Source: an uncultured Clostridia bacterium (GTDB lineage: Bacteria > Bacillota > Clostridia > Christensenellales > Borkfalkiaceae). From it: DNA of 64,000 nucleotides. Location: NCBI GenBank assembly GCA_947623655.1, contig CANQHG010000004.1, positions 38,081 to 102,080 on the forward strand, written 5' to 3'. Below are positions 1 through 8,847 of the stretch, in pieces. Each line of letters begins with the position of its first letter. Within the stretch, counting starts at the first letter, position 1. Position numbers and translations under genes: made by a program. The notes under the pieces are model-generated. The model made no database searches. It had not been told where the DNA came from and saw nothing but the letters and a program-made list of their open reading frames with translations.

Positions 1-1301
1 TCTCCCAGTATCAATACGGCAACGGCAAGGCGTACGTCATCATGGCGATCGACGACGGCAACGGCGGTTCTCTGAACGCTACCTATGCCCAGCTCAACGG
101 CGACGACAAAGTTGCCCTCACGACGCAGACGTGGCTCTTCGATCTTCTCTTCTCGGGCGACGAGGCCTCGCAGGAAGACAACTGGAAGATCCTTCTCGAC
201 CAGCTCACCAAGGACGACATCAAGAATCTCATCGGTATCAGCGGCTTCCAGACCGTGGCGCTCGAGTCTATCGGCAAACCCCGCAACACCGATAAAGACG
301 GTCCTGCGGGCTTCAACAACAACGTCGTCGACGCGAACACGATGACCGCGTTCCCCATCTTCCCCGCGGAGACCCTCTCCGGCTGCTCATGGAACACCGA
401 TCTCATGTACGATATCGGCCGTGCGCAGGGACTTGTCGGCACCGCGATGGGCGTACAGGGCTGGTATGCGCCGGGCGTCAACCTGCACCGCTCGCCCTAT
501 AACTCCCGTAACTACGAATATTACAGCGAGGACGGCAGACTCTCGGGCCACATGGCGGCCGCGACTATCAAGGGCGCCAAAGACGAGAATGTCTATTGCT
601 ATCTGAAGCACTTCGCCCTCGCCGAGAGCGGACAGAACTCCAACGAATGGTTCACATGGGTAACAGAACAGGCGCTCCGCGAGAACTACTGCAAGCCGTT
701 CGAGATCGCCGTCAAAGTGGGCGGCGCGAACGCCATGATGTCTGCGTTCAACTGCGTCGGCGCCGTTTGGTCGGGTTACAACCACGCGCTCCTCACCGAT
801 CTTCTGAGAGAGGAATGGGGCTTTAAGGGTTCCGTCATCACCGACTGGGGACAGACGTACATGAGCAACTACGGCAGGGCGATCAAGGCAGGCAACGACA
901 TGTGGCTGAGCACTTCCACAACGCCCGCTTCCATCAACTTCGACGGTTCAGGCGAAGAATATGCGGCGCGCCAATCGGCGAGGGCGATCCTCTTCACCTA
1001 TATCGACACCCTCTACACCTCAGGGCAAGAATCGCAGACCGCAACGGCGGCGCCTTTCTCACCGCTCTTCGTCACGCTATGGGCGGTCGTCGACGTCGTG
1101 CTCGTGCTCGGCATCGCGGCATGCGCGCTGTTCTTCTTCTGGTCTCCCAAAAAGAAGAAGCCCGTGCCCGAAGACGGCGCATCCGTTGAGGAGCTTCCCG
1201 AAGCGGAGACGGCCGCGGTGAGCAAGGAAGCGCCCGCAGAAGAGGAAAACGTCATATCCGCAAACAAGAAAAAGGCGGATGAAGAGACTTTCGATGAATA
1301 A
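1..1301 (+). CDS. Glycoside hydrolase family 3-like protein, 5'-truncated by window edge, with C-terminal TM anchor and charged tail
   Basis: Frame is open to the left edge (SQYQYGNGKAYVIMAIDDG...). GH3 catalytic-barrel features: GPAGFNN, YAPGVNLHRSPYNSRNYEYYSEDG, KHFAL, GSVITDWG. Then a hydrophobic TM segment (LFVTLWAVVDVVLVLGIAACALFFFW) and KKKK tail. Confidence 0.8.
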   Translation, partial: SQYQYGNGKAYVIMAIDDGNGGSLNATYAQLNGDDKVALTTQTWLFDLLFSGDEASQEDNWKILLDQLTKDDIKNLIGISGFQTVALESIGKPRNTDKDGPAGFNNNVVDANTMTAFPIFPAETLSGCSWNTDLMYDIGRAQGLVGTAMGVQGWYAPGVNLHRSPYNSRNYEYYSEDGRLSGHMAAATIKGAKDENVYCYLKHFALAESGQNSNEWFTWVTEQALRENYCKPFEIAVKVGGANAMMSAFNCVGAVWSGYNHALLTDLLREEWGFKGSVITDWGQTYMSNYGRAIKAGNDMWLSTSTTPASINFDGSGEEYAARQSARAILFTYIDTLYTSGQESQTATAAPFSPLFVTLWAVVDVVLVLGIAACALFFFWSPKKKKPVPEDGASVEELPEAETAAVSKEAPAEEENVISANKKKADEETFDE

Positions 1302-1303
1302 CA

Positions 1304-1338
1304 AAAAAATAAGGCAGCTCAGCTGCCTTATTTTTTTG
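1304..1338. terminator. Bidirectional intrinsic terminator between GH3 (+) and mnmG (-)
   Basis: aaaaaaataaggcagctcagctgccttattttttt: palindromic stem with A-tract and T-tract on either side. Confidence 0.85.
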
Positions 1339-3252
1339 TCAGTTCTTTTTTAAACTTAAATACACCATGAGGACGGCGATGTCGGCGGGAGATACGCCCG
1401 AAATGCGTTCCGCCTGTCCGAGGCTCAGCGGCTTGATGCGGTTGAGCTTTTCCCGCGCTTCAAGCCTCAGCCCCTCGATCGAGGCATAGTCCAGATCGGG
1501 CGGCAGGGGCTTTTGTTCCATACGCCGCGCCTTTGCGGCTTCCGCCTCCGCCCGTTTCAGATAACCCTCGTATCTGATCTCCGTCTCGCAGGAGAGTGCC
1601 ACGTCTTTGGGAAGATCGGGCAAAATGCCGAAAGTTTCGCGTATTTCGCCGAGGGAGAGGCCGCGGCGGATGAGGTCGGCGTAGGTGACGCCCGAGGAAA
1701 GGGGCGGGAAGCCGTGCTCCCGCACCGCTTCGTCGGCCGCCGCATGCGGGGCGCGTTCATTGAGCGTCTTTATGGCGAGTTCCCGCAATGCGGCCCGTTT
1801 TGTGTACGCCGCATACCGCTCTTCCGTGACGAGCCCGCATCTGTATCCGTAATCTGTGAGTCTTAAATCGGCGTTGTCCTGCCGCAGAGAAAGGCGGTAT
1901 TCCGCCCGCGACGTCATCATGCGGTAAGGCTCTTCCGTGCCCTTTGTCGTGAGATCGTCGATGAGTACGCCGATGTACGCCTCGTCCCGTCTCAACACGA
2001 GAGGGGGCATGCCGCGCAACTTTAAAGAGGCGTTGAGTCCCGCCATGAGCCCTTGCGCCGCCGCTTCCTCGTAGCCGCTCGTGCCGTTGATCTGTCCCGC
2101 CGTGAAGAGCCCGCAGACCCCTTTGAATTCGAGGGTGGGGTAGAGATCGAGCGGATCGATACAGTCGTATTCAATGGCATAGGCATAGCGGACGATCTCG
2201 CAGTTTTCGAGCCCGCGCACGGTGCGATACATGCTCTTTTGCAGGTCGTGCGGCAATGAGGTGGAGAGCCCCTGCACGTAGACTTCCGAAGTGTCCGCGC
2301 CCTCGGGCTCAAAAAAGAGCTGATGGCGGGATTTATCGGCAAAGCGCACGACTTTGGTCTCGATGGAGGGACAATATCTCGGGCCCGTAGAGGAGATCAG
2401 GCCGTTGTAGAGTGGGGCGCGGCTGAGATTGTCGAGGATGAGTTTGTGCGTCTCCTCGTTCGTCCAGCCGAGATAGCAAGGGGTCTGAAAGTCGGGGACG
2501 TCCCCGTTTAAAAAGGAGAACGGGTATGTCTTTTCGCCGTTTTGAATGTCGAGCGCGCCGACTTCCACCGTCCTGCCGTCGAGGCGGGCGGGCGTGCCCG
2601 TCTTGAACCGCCGCACGTGGAAGCCGAGGTCGATGAGATTTTGGGTGAGAGCGGTTGCGCGGGCGAACCCATTCGGCCCCCCCGCGACGACAAATTCGCC
2701 CGTGACCGTCTGTGCGTTGAGATAGACGCCCGTCGCAACGACAACGGCGCGGCAGGAAAAAATGCCGCCGTATGTCGTCCTTACTCCCACAACGCGCCTC
2801 TCTCGGCTCTCTCTTGCGGGGGTGTCATCCCAATTCTCCACCAAGATTTCCGCCGCTTCGCCCTGTACGATGCGGAGGTTTTCGGTATGCTCGAGGACGC
2901 GCTTCATCTCGGTGTGATACTTGTTCTTATCCACTTGCGCGCGGAGCGACTGCACTGCGGCGCCCTTTCCCTCGTTGAGCATACGGTATTGAAGGGCGCA
3001 ACGGTCTGCATTGAGGCCCATTTCGCCGCCGAGCGCGTCGATCTCACGCACTAAATGCCCCTTCGCCGTGCCGCCGACGGAGGGGTTACAGGGCATAAAG
3101 CCGATCGAATCCGCATTGAGGGTAAGCATGACGGTTTTGAGCCCCGTTCTTGCGAGGGCGAGCGCGGCTTCACAGCCCGCATGGCCCGCGCCGATCACAA
3201 CGGCGTCGCAGCTCCCTTCCGAAAAAGTATTCATAAGAAATTTAAGATCCAA
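1339..3252 (-). CDS. mnmG: tRNA uridine-5-carboxymethylaminomethyl(34) modification enzyme MnmG
   Basis: VIGAGHAGCEAALALARTG FAD motif, MPCNPSVGGTAKGHLVREIDALGGEMG, full length 637 aa; the in-frame MNTF (7th codon) is an alternative start. Confidence 0.95.
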   Translation of the reverse strand: MDLKFLMNTFSEGSCDAVVIGAGHAGCEAALALARTGLKTVMLTLNADSIGFMPCNPSVGGTAKGHLVREIDALGGEMGLNADRCALQYRMLNEGKGAAVQSLRAQVDKNKYHTEMKRVLEHTENLRIVQGEAAEILVENWDDTPARESRERRVVGVRTTYGGIFSCRAVVVATGVYLNAQTVTGEFVVAGGPNGFARATALTQNLIDLGFHVRRFKTGTPARLDGRTVEVGALDIQNGEKTYPFSFLNGDVPDFQTPCYLGWTNEETHKLILDNLSRAPLYNGLISSTGPRYCPSIETKVVRFADKSRHQLFFEPEGADTSEVYVQGLSTSLPHDLQKSMYRTVRGLENCEIVRYAYAIEYDCIDPLDLYPTLEFKGVCGLFTAGQINGTSGYEEAAAQGLMAGLNASLKLRGMPPLVLRRDEAYIGVLIDDLTTKGTEEPYRMMTSRAEYRLSLRQDNADLRLTDYGYRCGLVTEERYAAYTKRAALRELAIKTLNERAPHAAADEAVREHGFPPLSSGVTYADLIRRGLSLGEIRETFGILPDLPKDVALSCETEIRYEGYLKRAEAEAAKARRMEQKPLPPDLDYASIEGLRLEAREKLNRIKPLSLGQAERISGVSPADIAVLMVYLSLKKN

Positions 3253-3273
3253 AATTGCGGCCCCGCGTCATTC

Positions 3274-3333
3274 TGCCCCGTGCGCATTCTTATTGCACTA
3301 AGCACGGCACGAGCGCCGTCCTTGGCGCGAAGT
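3274..3333. repeat. 60-bp dispersed intergenic repeat, copy 1 (inverted relative to 60872-60931)
   Basis: Reverse complement matches 60872-60931 at 59/60 positions by eye. Confidence 0.9.
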
Positions 3334-3377
3334 GGAAACGGGGAAAGAACGAAGTCGAAGGAATTGACCCAAAGAAT

Positions 3378-3536
3378 CTCGCGGGGGCTCCCCGCTTGAG
3401 CGCACCTCATTCGGTACCCTGCGGGAACCTTAATGTCTGAATGAAATACGGAGTCGGCGGTTGCGGACTTCCTGTGAAATACGGCGCCTGACTCCTCGAT
3501 GAATTCTTTTTGGTCCTTAAAAAAGAATTCATCGAA
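3378..3536 (-). repeat. Dispersed structured element A, copy 1 (3' of dnaA), begins with a terminator-like hairpin
   Basis: Minus-strand TTCGATGAATTCTTTTTTAAGGACCAAAAAGAATTCATCGA-GGAGTCAGG...GTATTTCACAGG...TAAGGTTCCCGCAGGGTACC...GTGCGCTCAAGCGGGGAGCCCCCGC aligns with 19192-19345. Confidence 0.85.
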
Positions 3537-3537
3537 C

Positions 3538-4875
3538 CTATTGTTTCAGCACAGCGCTTCTGATGTCGTTGACGTCTTTCACCATCGCGTCGCTCACTTT
3601 CATGAGGCTTATCACCTTGTCGCGGGAGTAGATGACCGTGGCATGATCTCTGCCGCCCATTTCTTTTCCGACGGTGACGAGGGGAAGCGCCAGCATATCG
3701 CACATCAGATACGTGCATATCTGCCGCGCCCGCACGAGTTCCGCACGCTTGTTTTTGCCGAGAAGTTCTTCTTTTCTGACCGAAAAATGCGTACATGTCG
3801 CCCGAATGATCGTCTCGGGCGTAACGACGGCCGTTTCGTCTACGTTGATCGCTTCCTGCAATGCCGTCGCGGCGAGCTTGAGCGTGATCGGCTCTTCGTG
3901 CAGTTTGCTCGCAAAAATTACCGTGTTGAGCCGTCCCTCGAGGGTGCGCACGTTGCTGTCCGAATTTTTTGCGAGGAAGCCGAGCACGTCGTCGGGAACG
4001 AGATATTTCTTTTCGAGCGCTTTCCGCTTGAGGATGGCGATCTTCGTCTCGAGGTCGGGCGGTTGGATATCGGCGATAAGCCCGCCCTCGAAGCGCGTAC
4101 GGAGCCTCTCTTCGAGCGTCGTTAGATCTTTTGCGGGGCAGTCGGACGAGATGACGATCTGCTTGTTTTGCGAGGAGAGCTCGTTGAACGTATGGAAAAA
4201 GGCCTCCTGCACGCCGTATTTTCCCGCCCAGAATTGAATATCGTCGATGAGAAGCACGTCCACATTGCGGTAGCGGTTGCGGAAGCGCGACTCCCGACCC
4301 TCTCCTTTGCGGGCGAGACTGTCTACAAACTCGTTGAGAAATTGTTCACTCGTCGTATATTTTACTTTCAGAGCGGGTTTTTTCTCCTGCAATTCGTTGA
4401 CGATCGCCTGCATCAGGTGCGTCTTGCCGAGCCCCGTGCCTCCGTAGATGTAGAGGGGATTGTTGTCAACGCCCGGGTCGTTTGCAACGGCCTTCGCGGC
4501 GGCGTAGACGAACTGGTTGGAAGAACCGACCACGAAAGAGTCGAACGTGTAGCGCTTGTCCACCATGACGGGGCTGTCTTCATAGGCGTCGGGGATATTG
4601 TCGAGAGTATATTCCTCGCTGCCGTCGACGATGATGGCGACGTCCGAGAGCCCGACGTCGGCCGATTTGACGGCCTCTCTGAGCTGCGTCAGGTGATGCG
4701 CCGTCACGGTCTTTGCGATGAGTTCGTCTTCCGCCTTTAAAACGAGAGTGCGGCCCGTGATGTCGACGGGTTCGAGCACATGGATAAAGCGCTCGTAGGA
4801 AAGGGGATTGATGACGCGCTCCGCCCGTTCCCTTATTTTCTTCCACAAATATTCGTACTGCGTATTTTCTGACAT
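3538..4875 (-). CDS. dnaA: Chromosomal replication initiator DnaA
   Basis: Walker A GGTGLGKTHL, LLIDDIQF, C-terminal GGRDHATVIYSRDKV DnaA-box binding signature. Confidence 0.97.
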   Translation of the reverse strand: MSENTQYEYLWKKIRERAERVINPLSYERFIHVLEPVDITGRTLVLKAEDELIAKTVTAHHLTQLREAVKSADVGLSDVAIIVDGSEEYTLDNIPDAYEDSPVMVDKRYTFDSFVVGSSNQFVYAAAKAVANDPGVDNNPLYIYGGTGLGKTHLMQAIVNELQEKKPALKVKYTTSEQFLNEFVDSLARKGEGRESRFRNRYRNVDVLLIDDIQFWAGKYGVQEAFFHTFNELSSQNKQIVISSDCPAKDLTTLEERLRTRFEGGLIADIQPPDLETKIAILKRKALEKKYLVPDDVLGFLAKNSDSNVRTLEGRLNTVIFASKLHEEPITLKLAATALQEAINVDETAVVTPETIIRATCTHFSVRKEELLGKNKRAELVRARQICTYLMCDMLALPLVTVGKEMGGRDHATVIYSRDKVISLMKVSDAMVKDVNDIRSAVLKQ

Positions 4876-4893
4876 TTTATCCTCGCAAACGTT

Positions 4894-4921
4894 TTGAATT
4901 TTTTTCGGAATTTGTTATAAT
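4894..4921 (+). promoter_or_regulatory. Candidate sigma-A promoter for recF
   Basis: TTGAAT (4894-4899), 16-nt spacer, TATAAT (4916-4921). Confidence 0.55.
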
Positions 4922-5000
4922 AGCTGAGAAAGCATTTCCTTTCCGTTCCATTATAATACAAAATTGCCCGAAAAGAAAGTGATTTTACGGTAAAATCGAC

Positions 5001-6083
5001 ATGGTGATCAAAAATTTGGCTCTGCACAACTTCAGAAATTACGAAGACGAGACTTTTTCGTTTGAAGAGGGACTCAACGTACTCACGGGGAAGAACGCGC
5101 AGGGCAAAACGAATTGCGCCGAGGCCGTTTATTACCTCTGCACGGGGTCGTCTCTTCGGATCCGCCACGACCGACAGCTCATTCGCCACGGGGAAAACGC
5201 CGCAAGTATCGCGGCGGAGCTCGTGAGCCGCTACGGAAAAGTCTTTCTCAAGGCGGTCATTTACGAGAATAAGCGGGAGTTGTATGTAAACGGGAATAAA
5301 CTTACGAGGGCTGTGGATCTTTTGGGGAACATGAACGCGGTGTTTTTCTCTCCGGGGGAGCTCAGGCTCATACAAGACGGGCCCGACGAGAGAAGAAGAT
5401 TTTTGAATTTATCCATTTCGCAGACTTCCAGAGAGTATTGCACGGCGCTTCTCCGCTATCAAAAAATTCTCGATCAGCGGAATAATTTGCTTAAAAATCA
5501 CGATATATCGCTGATTTTGGAGACTTTACCCGTCTGGGACGAGCAACTTGCGACCTATGCCGCCCGCATCGTCTTCCGCCGCAGGGCTTTTTTGAAAGAA
5601 CTTTCTCCCCTCGCCCAAGAGGCGCACTATTTCCTCACCGACGGGGCGGAAAAGCTCGAACTCGAAAGCGACGGCCGAGAGGAGAGCGAGGAAGAAATTC
5701 AGGCGAGATTGATAAGAGAATTTGATAATTCGCGCGAGAGAGATCTGCGGCTCGGTTTTACTACCGTGGGGCCGCACCGCGACGACGTAAAGATCGTGAT
5801 CGACGGGCAGGACGCGCGCGGGTTTTCCTCGCAGGGGCAGGCGCGGACGGCGGCGCTCTCGATGAAGCTTTCCGAGATGAAGATCTTCGAAAAGATCGCC
5901 GGAGAACCGCCCGTGCTCATTCTGGACGATGTGATGAGCGAACTCGACCTCCCCCGCCGGAAAAAACTGCTCTCCCGCGTCAAAGGCGTGCAATGTATCC
6001 TCACTTGTACCCATGCCGAACGCGTCTTATACGGGGCAGACTGCCATAAGATCAGAATCCACGGGGGGAAAATCATCGTATGA
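5001..6083 (+). CDS. recF: DNA replication/repair protein RecF
   Basis: MVIKNLALHNFRNYEDETFSFEEGLNVLTGKNAQGKTNCAEAVYYL; FSSQGQARTAALSMKLSEM; VLILDDVMSELD. Confidence 0.95.
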   Translation: MVIKNLALHNFRNYEDETFSFEEGLNVLTGKNAQGKTNCAEAVYYLCTGSSLRIRHDRQLIRHGENAASIAAELVSRYGKVFLKAVIYENKRELYVNGNKLTRAVDLLGNMNAVFFSPGELRLIQDGPDERRRFLNLSISQTSREYCTALLRYQKILDQRNNLLKNHDISLILETLPVWDEQLATYAARIVFRRRAFLKELSPLAQEAHYFLTDGAEKLELESDGREESEEEIQARLIREFDNSRERDLRLGFTTVGPHRDDVKIVIDGQDARGFSSQGQARTAALSMKLSEMKIFEKIAGEPPVLILDDVMSELDLPRRKKLLSRVKGVQCILTCTHAERVLYGADCHKIRIHGGKIIV

Positions 6084-6907
6084 GAGCAGATCTGCATATC
6101 CACACTTACTACTCGGACGGCCTTTGTCCGCCGCGGGAGATCGCCCGTCTTGCCAAGGAGAACGGCGCGGCGCTCATCTCCATGACCGATCACGATTCCA
6201 TGGACGGTCTCGCCGAAAAGAAAGCGGCCGCGGAAGAGGCGGGGCTCCTCTTTGTGAGCGGTTGGGAAGTTTCGGCTTACGCGGGGTGCAAGGTGCACGT
6301 CCTCGGGTATAATTGCCGAAAAAACGCAACATATGACGCGTTTTTGCAGGAGAGAAAGGAGAGCGCCCTGCTTCGCGCCGCAGATATTCTGAAGAAAGCG
6401 AACGCCTGTCTCGGCATTCATGCGACGCTTGAAGACGCGCTTGCGGAGATGACCGTGAAAGACGCTCCTCTGCATACGATGCACGTCGTCCGCGCCGTCG
6501 GCAAGAAGGCGAATATCCCGTTCCGCGATCTCTACGGCGAGCTCTTCGACGTCGGAAAGCCCGCCTATTCGGAGATCGGTCGTCCCTCTCCTTTCGACGC
6601 GCTCGAAGTCATCCATAAAACGGGCGGCATCGCCGTTCTCGCCCACCCCGGCCGCATCGGCATGGAGGAGGGGGAGAAGCGCAAACTCATGGACGCCCTC
6701 ACCGACCGCGGGCTCGACGGTATAGAATGCGTCCATTCGCAACATACTTTGGAAGAGACGGAGCGATTCAGGCGCTACGCCGACGGGAGAGGTCTTTTAA
6801 AGACGGGCGGCTCTGACTTCCACGCGGTAAATTCGCCGCGCAGGATCGGCTATCCCGTCTTCGAACCCGACGAAAAACTTCTCGTGGCGCTCGGACTTCG
6901 CCTCTGA
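6080..6907 (+). CDS. PHP-domain metal-dependent phosphoesterase
   Basis: MRADLHIHTYYSDG...ISMTDHDSMDG...VLAHPGR...GGSDFHA. Confidence 0.9.
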   Translation: MRADLHIHTYYSDGLCPPREIARLAKENGAALISMTDHDSMDGLAEKKAAAEEAGLLFVSGWEVSAYAGCKVHVLGYNCRKNATYDAFLQERKESALLRAADILKKANACLGIHATLEDALAEMTVKDAPLHTMHVVRAVGKKANIPFRDLYGELFDVGKPAYSEIGRPSPFDALEVIHKTGGIAVLAHPGRIGMEEGEKRKLMDALTDRGLDGIECVHSQHTLEETERFRRYADGRGLLKTGGSDFHAVNSPRRIGYPVFEPDEKLLVALGLRL

Positions 6908-6914
6908 GGAGCGA

Positions 6915-8180
6915 ATGAAAAAATTTTTTTTGCTGGATATTGCGCTCTTTCTGTTGGGGAGCGCTCTTTTTTTAGGCGGTTGGACGATCGGCAGAGTGAA
7001 GAAAGGAGTCGTCGTCGACGGCGTGGCGGTCGGCGGGCTCCCGTATAGCGAGGCCGAGCAGGCCGTACGGCAAAAACTTGCCGACGCGCTTCTGCCGTTC
7101 ACCGTGCATACCGCAGAGGGAGACGAGCTGTTCGAAACGGGGTTTTCCGACGACCTTGCCGATCTTCTGCGCCGCGCGAAAAAGGGGGAAGAACTGCATG
7201 CCACGGCAAAGCGGGTTTGGGTGGCTCTCGAAGAAGACCTGCAGAGCTTGTGCGCCCGTCACAGCTTTGCGGCGCATGATGCAACGATGTCTTTTTCCGC
7301 ACGCGGATTTGCCTATAGCGCGGAGAAAAACGGCCGCGCGTGCGATTACGCAAGATTGCTGTCGGACGTGACGGAGGCGCTGGAGAGCGGGCGGTCGGAA
7401 GTTACCCTTTACACATTTCCCGTCGAGCCGCATGTCACGGAAAAAAGTCTGCGTGCGCGTACGCGGGCGCTGGCGTCCTATTCCACTTCTTTTGACGGGA
7501 GCAATGCGCCGCGCGCGCACAACATCGCGCTCGCGGCGAGCAAGATCTCGGGGACCGTGCTCATGCCCGACGAGGAATTCTCTTTTAACGATACAGTGGG
7601 ACAACGCACGCGGGAAAACGGGTTTGAGGAGGCAAACGTCATCTCGGGCGGGGAATTCGTCCCCGGCGTGGGCGGCGGCGTGTGTCAGGTGAGCACAACG
7701 CTCATGAACGCCGCGCTTCTTGCGGGGCTCAAAGTGACGGAGAGCAGGCCGCATTCCCTTGCGGTCGGTTACGTCTCCCCCTCGCGGGACGCCATGGTGT
7801 CGGAGTATTCCGATCTGAAATTCAAAAATCCGTACGACGTGCCCGTCTATCTTCTGGGACTTGCGGGCGGGGGAGAGGTGAAATTTACCTTTTACGGGCT
7901 TCCCGACGGCAAAAAGTACGAGATCGAGAGCAAAGTGCTTCTCGTCGCCGACCCTCCCGCCGAAAAGATCGTGGAAGGCGAGGAAGACAGGATCCTGCGC
8001 GCGCCCAAACAGGGAATCGCGAGCGAGAGTTATCTTCTCGTATACGAGAACGGCGTGCTCCTCTCGCGCACCCTTCTCCGCCGCGACGCCTATGCCGTTG
8101 TACAGGGCATACGGCAGGTGAAGAGAATGGAACAAGAAGATCCCGACGGGACGTCTCCGCTTCCCGCCGCTCATTTTTAA
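6915..8180 (+). CDS. VanW family protein, membrane-anchored
   Basis: N-terminal TM; VanW signature [49 protein letters not shown]. Confidence 0.85.
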   Translation: MKKFFLLDIALFLLGSALFLGGWTIGRVKKGVVVDGVAVGGLPYSEAEQAVRQKLADALLPFTVHTAEGDELFETGFSDDLADLLRRAKKGEELHATAKRVWVALEEDLQSLCARHSFAAHDATMSFSARGFAYSAEKNGRACDYARLLSDVTEALESGRSEVTLYTFPVEPHVTEKSLRARTRALASYSTSFDGSNAPRAHNIALAASKISGTVLMPDEEFSFNDTVGQRTRENGFEEANVISGGEFVPGVGGGVCQVSTTLMNAALLAGLKVTESRPHSLAVGYVSPSRDAMVSEYSDLKFKNPYDVPVYLLGLAGGGEVKFTFYGLPDGKKYEIESKVLLVADPPAEKIVEGEEDRILRAPKQGIASESYLLVYENGVLLSRTLLRRDAYAVVQGIRQVKRMEQEDPDGTSPLPAAHF

Positions 8181-8308
8181 TTTATAATTTTTCATTTTTC
8201 GGTGAAAAACGGTTGCAATCTTTCCGAAAATCCGATATAATGGCTTATGACTTCGGGCGGTCCTCTGCTTTTTCGGCACGAACGCCGCGTATTACAGGAG
8301 GTAAAGTC

Positions 8309-8650
8309 ATGGGGCTCATCGAGCAAATCGAAGCGGAAGGCTTAAAGGCAAACGTCCCTCAGTTCAACGTTGGCGACACCGTTAAGGTTGGCTATCGTAT
8401 CATCGAGGGTGGCAAAGAGCGTATCCAGAACTTCGAGGGCGTGGTCATCGCCAAAAAGGGCGGCAGCATCCGCGAAACGTTCACCGTTCGCCGTCTTTCT
8501 TTCGGCGTCGGCGTCGAGCGTTGCTTCCCTCTCCACTCTCCCAAGGTCGCGTATGTCAACGTGGTGAGAGCGGGCAAGGTAAGAAGGGCAAAGCTCTATT
8601 ATCTGCGCGGGCGCACGGGCAAGGCTGCCAAGATCAAAGAAAAGAAATAA
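8309..8650 (+). CDS. rplS: 50S ribosomal protein L19
   Basis: [52 protein letters not shown]...; SD aggaggt upstream. The longer ORF 7682-8650 is an artefact. Confidence 0.97.
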   Translation: MGLIEQIEAEGLKANVPQFNVGDTVKVGYRIIEGGKERIQNFEGVVIAKKGGSIRETFTVRRLSFGVGVERCFPLHSPKVAYVNVVRAGKVRRAKLYYLRGRTGKAAKIKEKK

Positions 8651-8656
8651 GAAATT

Positions 8657-8690
8657 CGGTCTGCCGAAAGTCACGGCGGACCGTTTTTTT
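8657..8690 (+). terminator. Intrinsic terminator of rplS
   Basis: CGGTCTGCCG-aaagtca-CGGCGGACCG-TTTTTTT. Confidence 0.9.
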
Positions 8691-8847
8691 GTCAAATATG
8701 TTTTTTGGGGTACAATTTTCGGAACGATTTGTCAACAATCGGCATTAAACTGAAAAAAATTTGTCCGAAATGTCCGAAAAATCATTTACAATTTTACCGC
8801 AATGGGTTAGAATAAGACAGAATAACTTATAATAGGGAATACCTCTT

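Noticed and set aside
4876-5000. oriC in the dnaA-recF spacer
   Set aside because: No DnaA-box-like 9-mers seen, only a partial TTATCCTCG.
7682-8308. N-terminal extension of the rplS ORF
   Set aside because: Out-of-frame reading through the VanW gene; real L19 starts at 8309 behind an SD.
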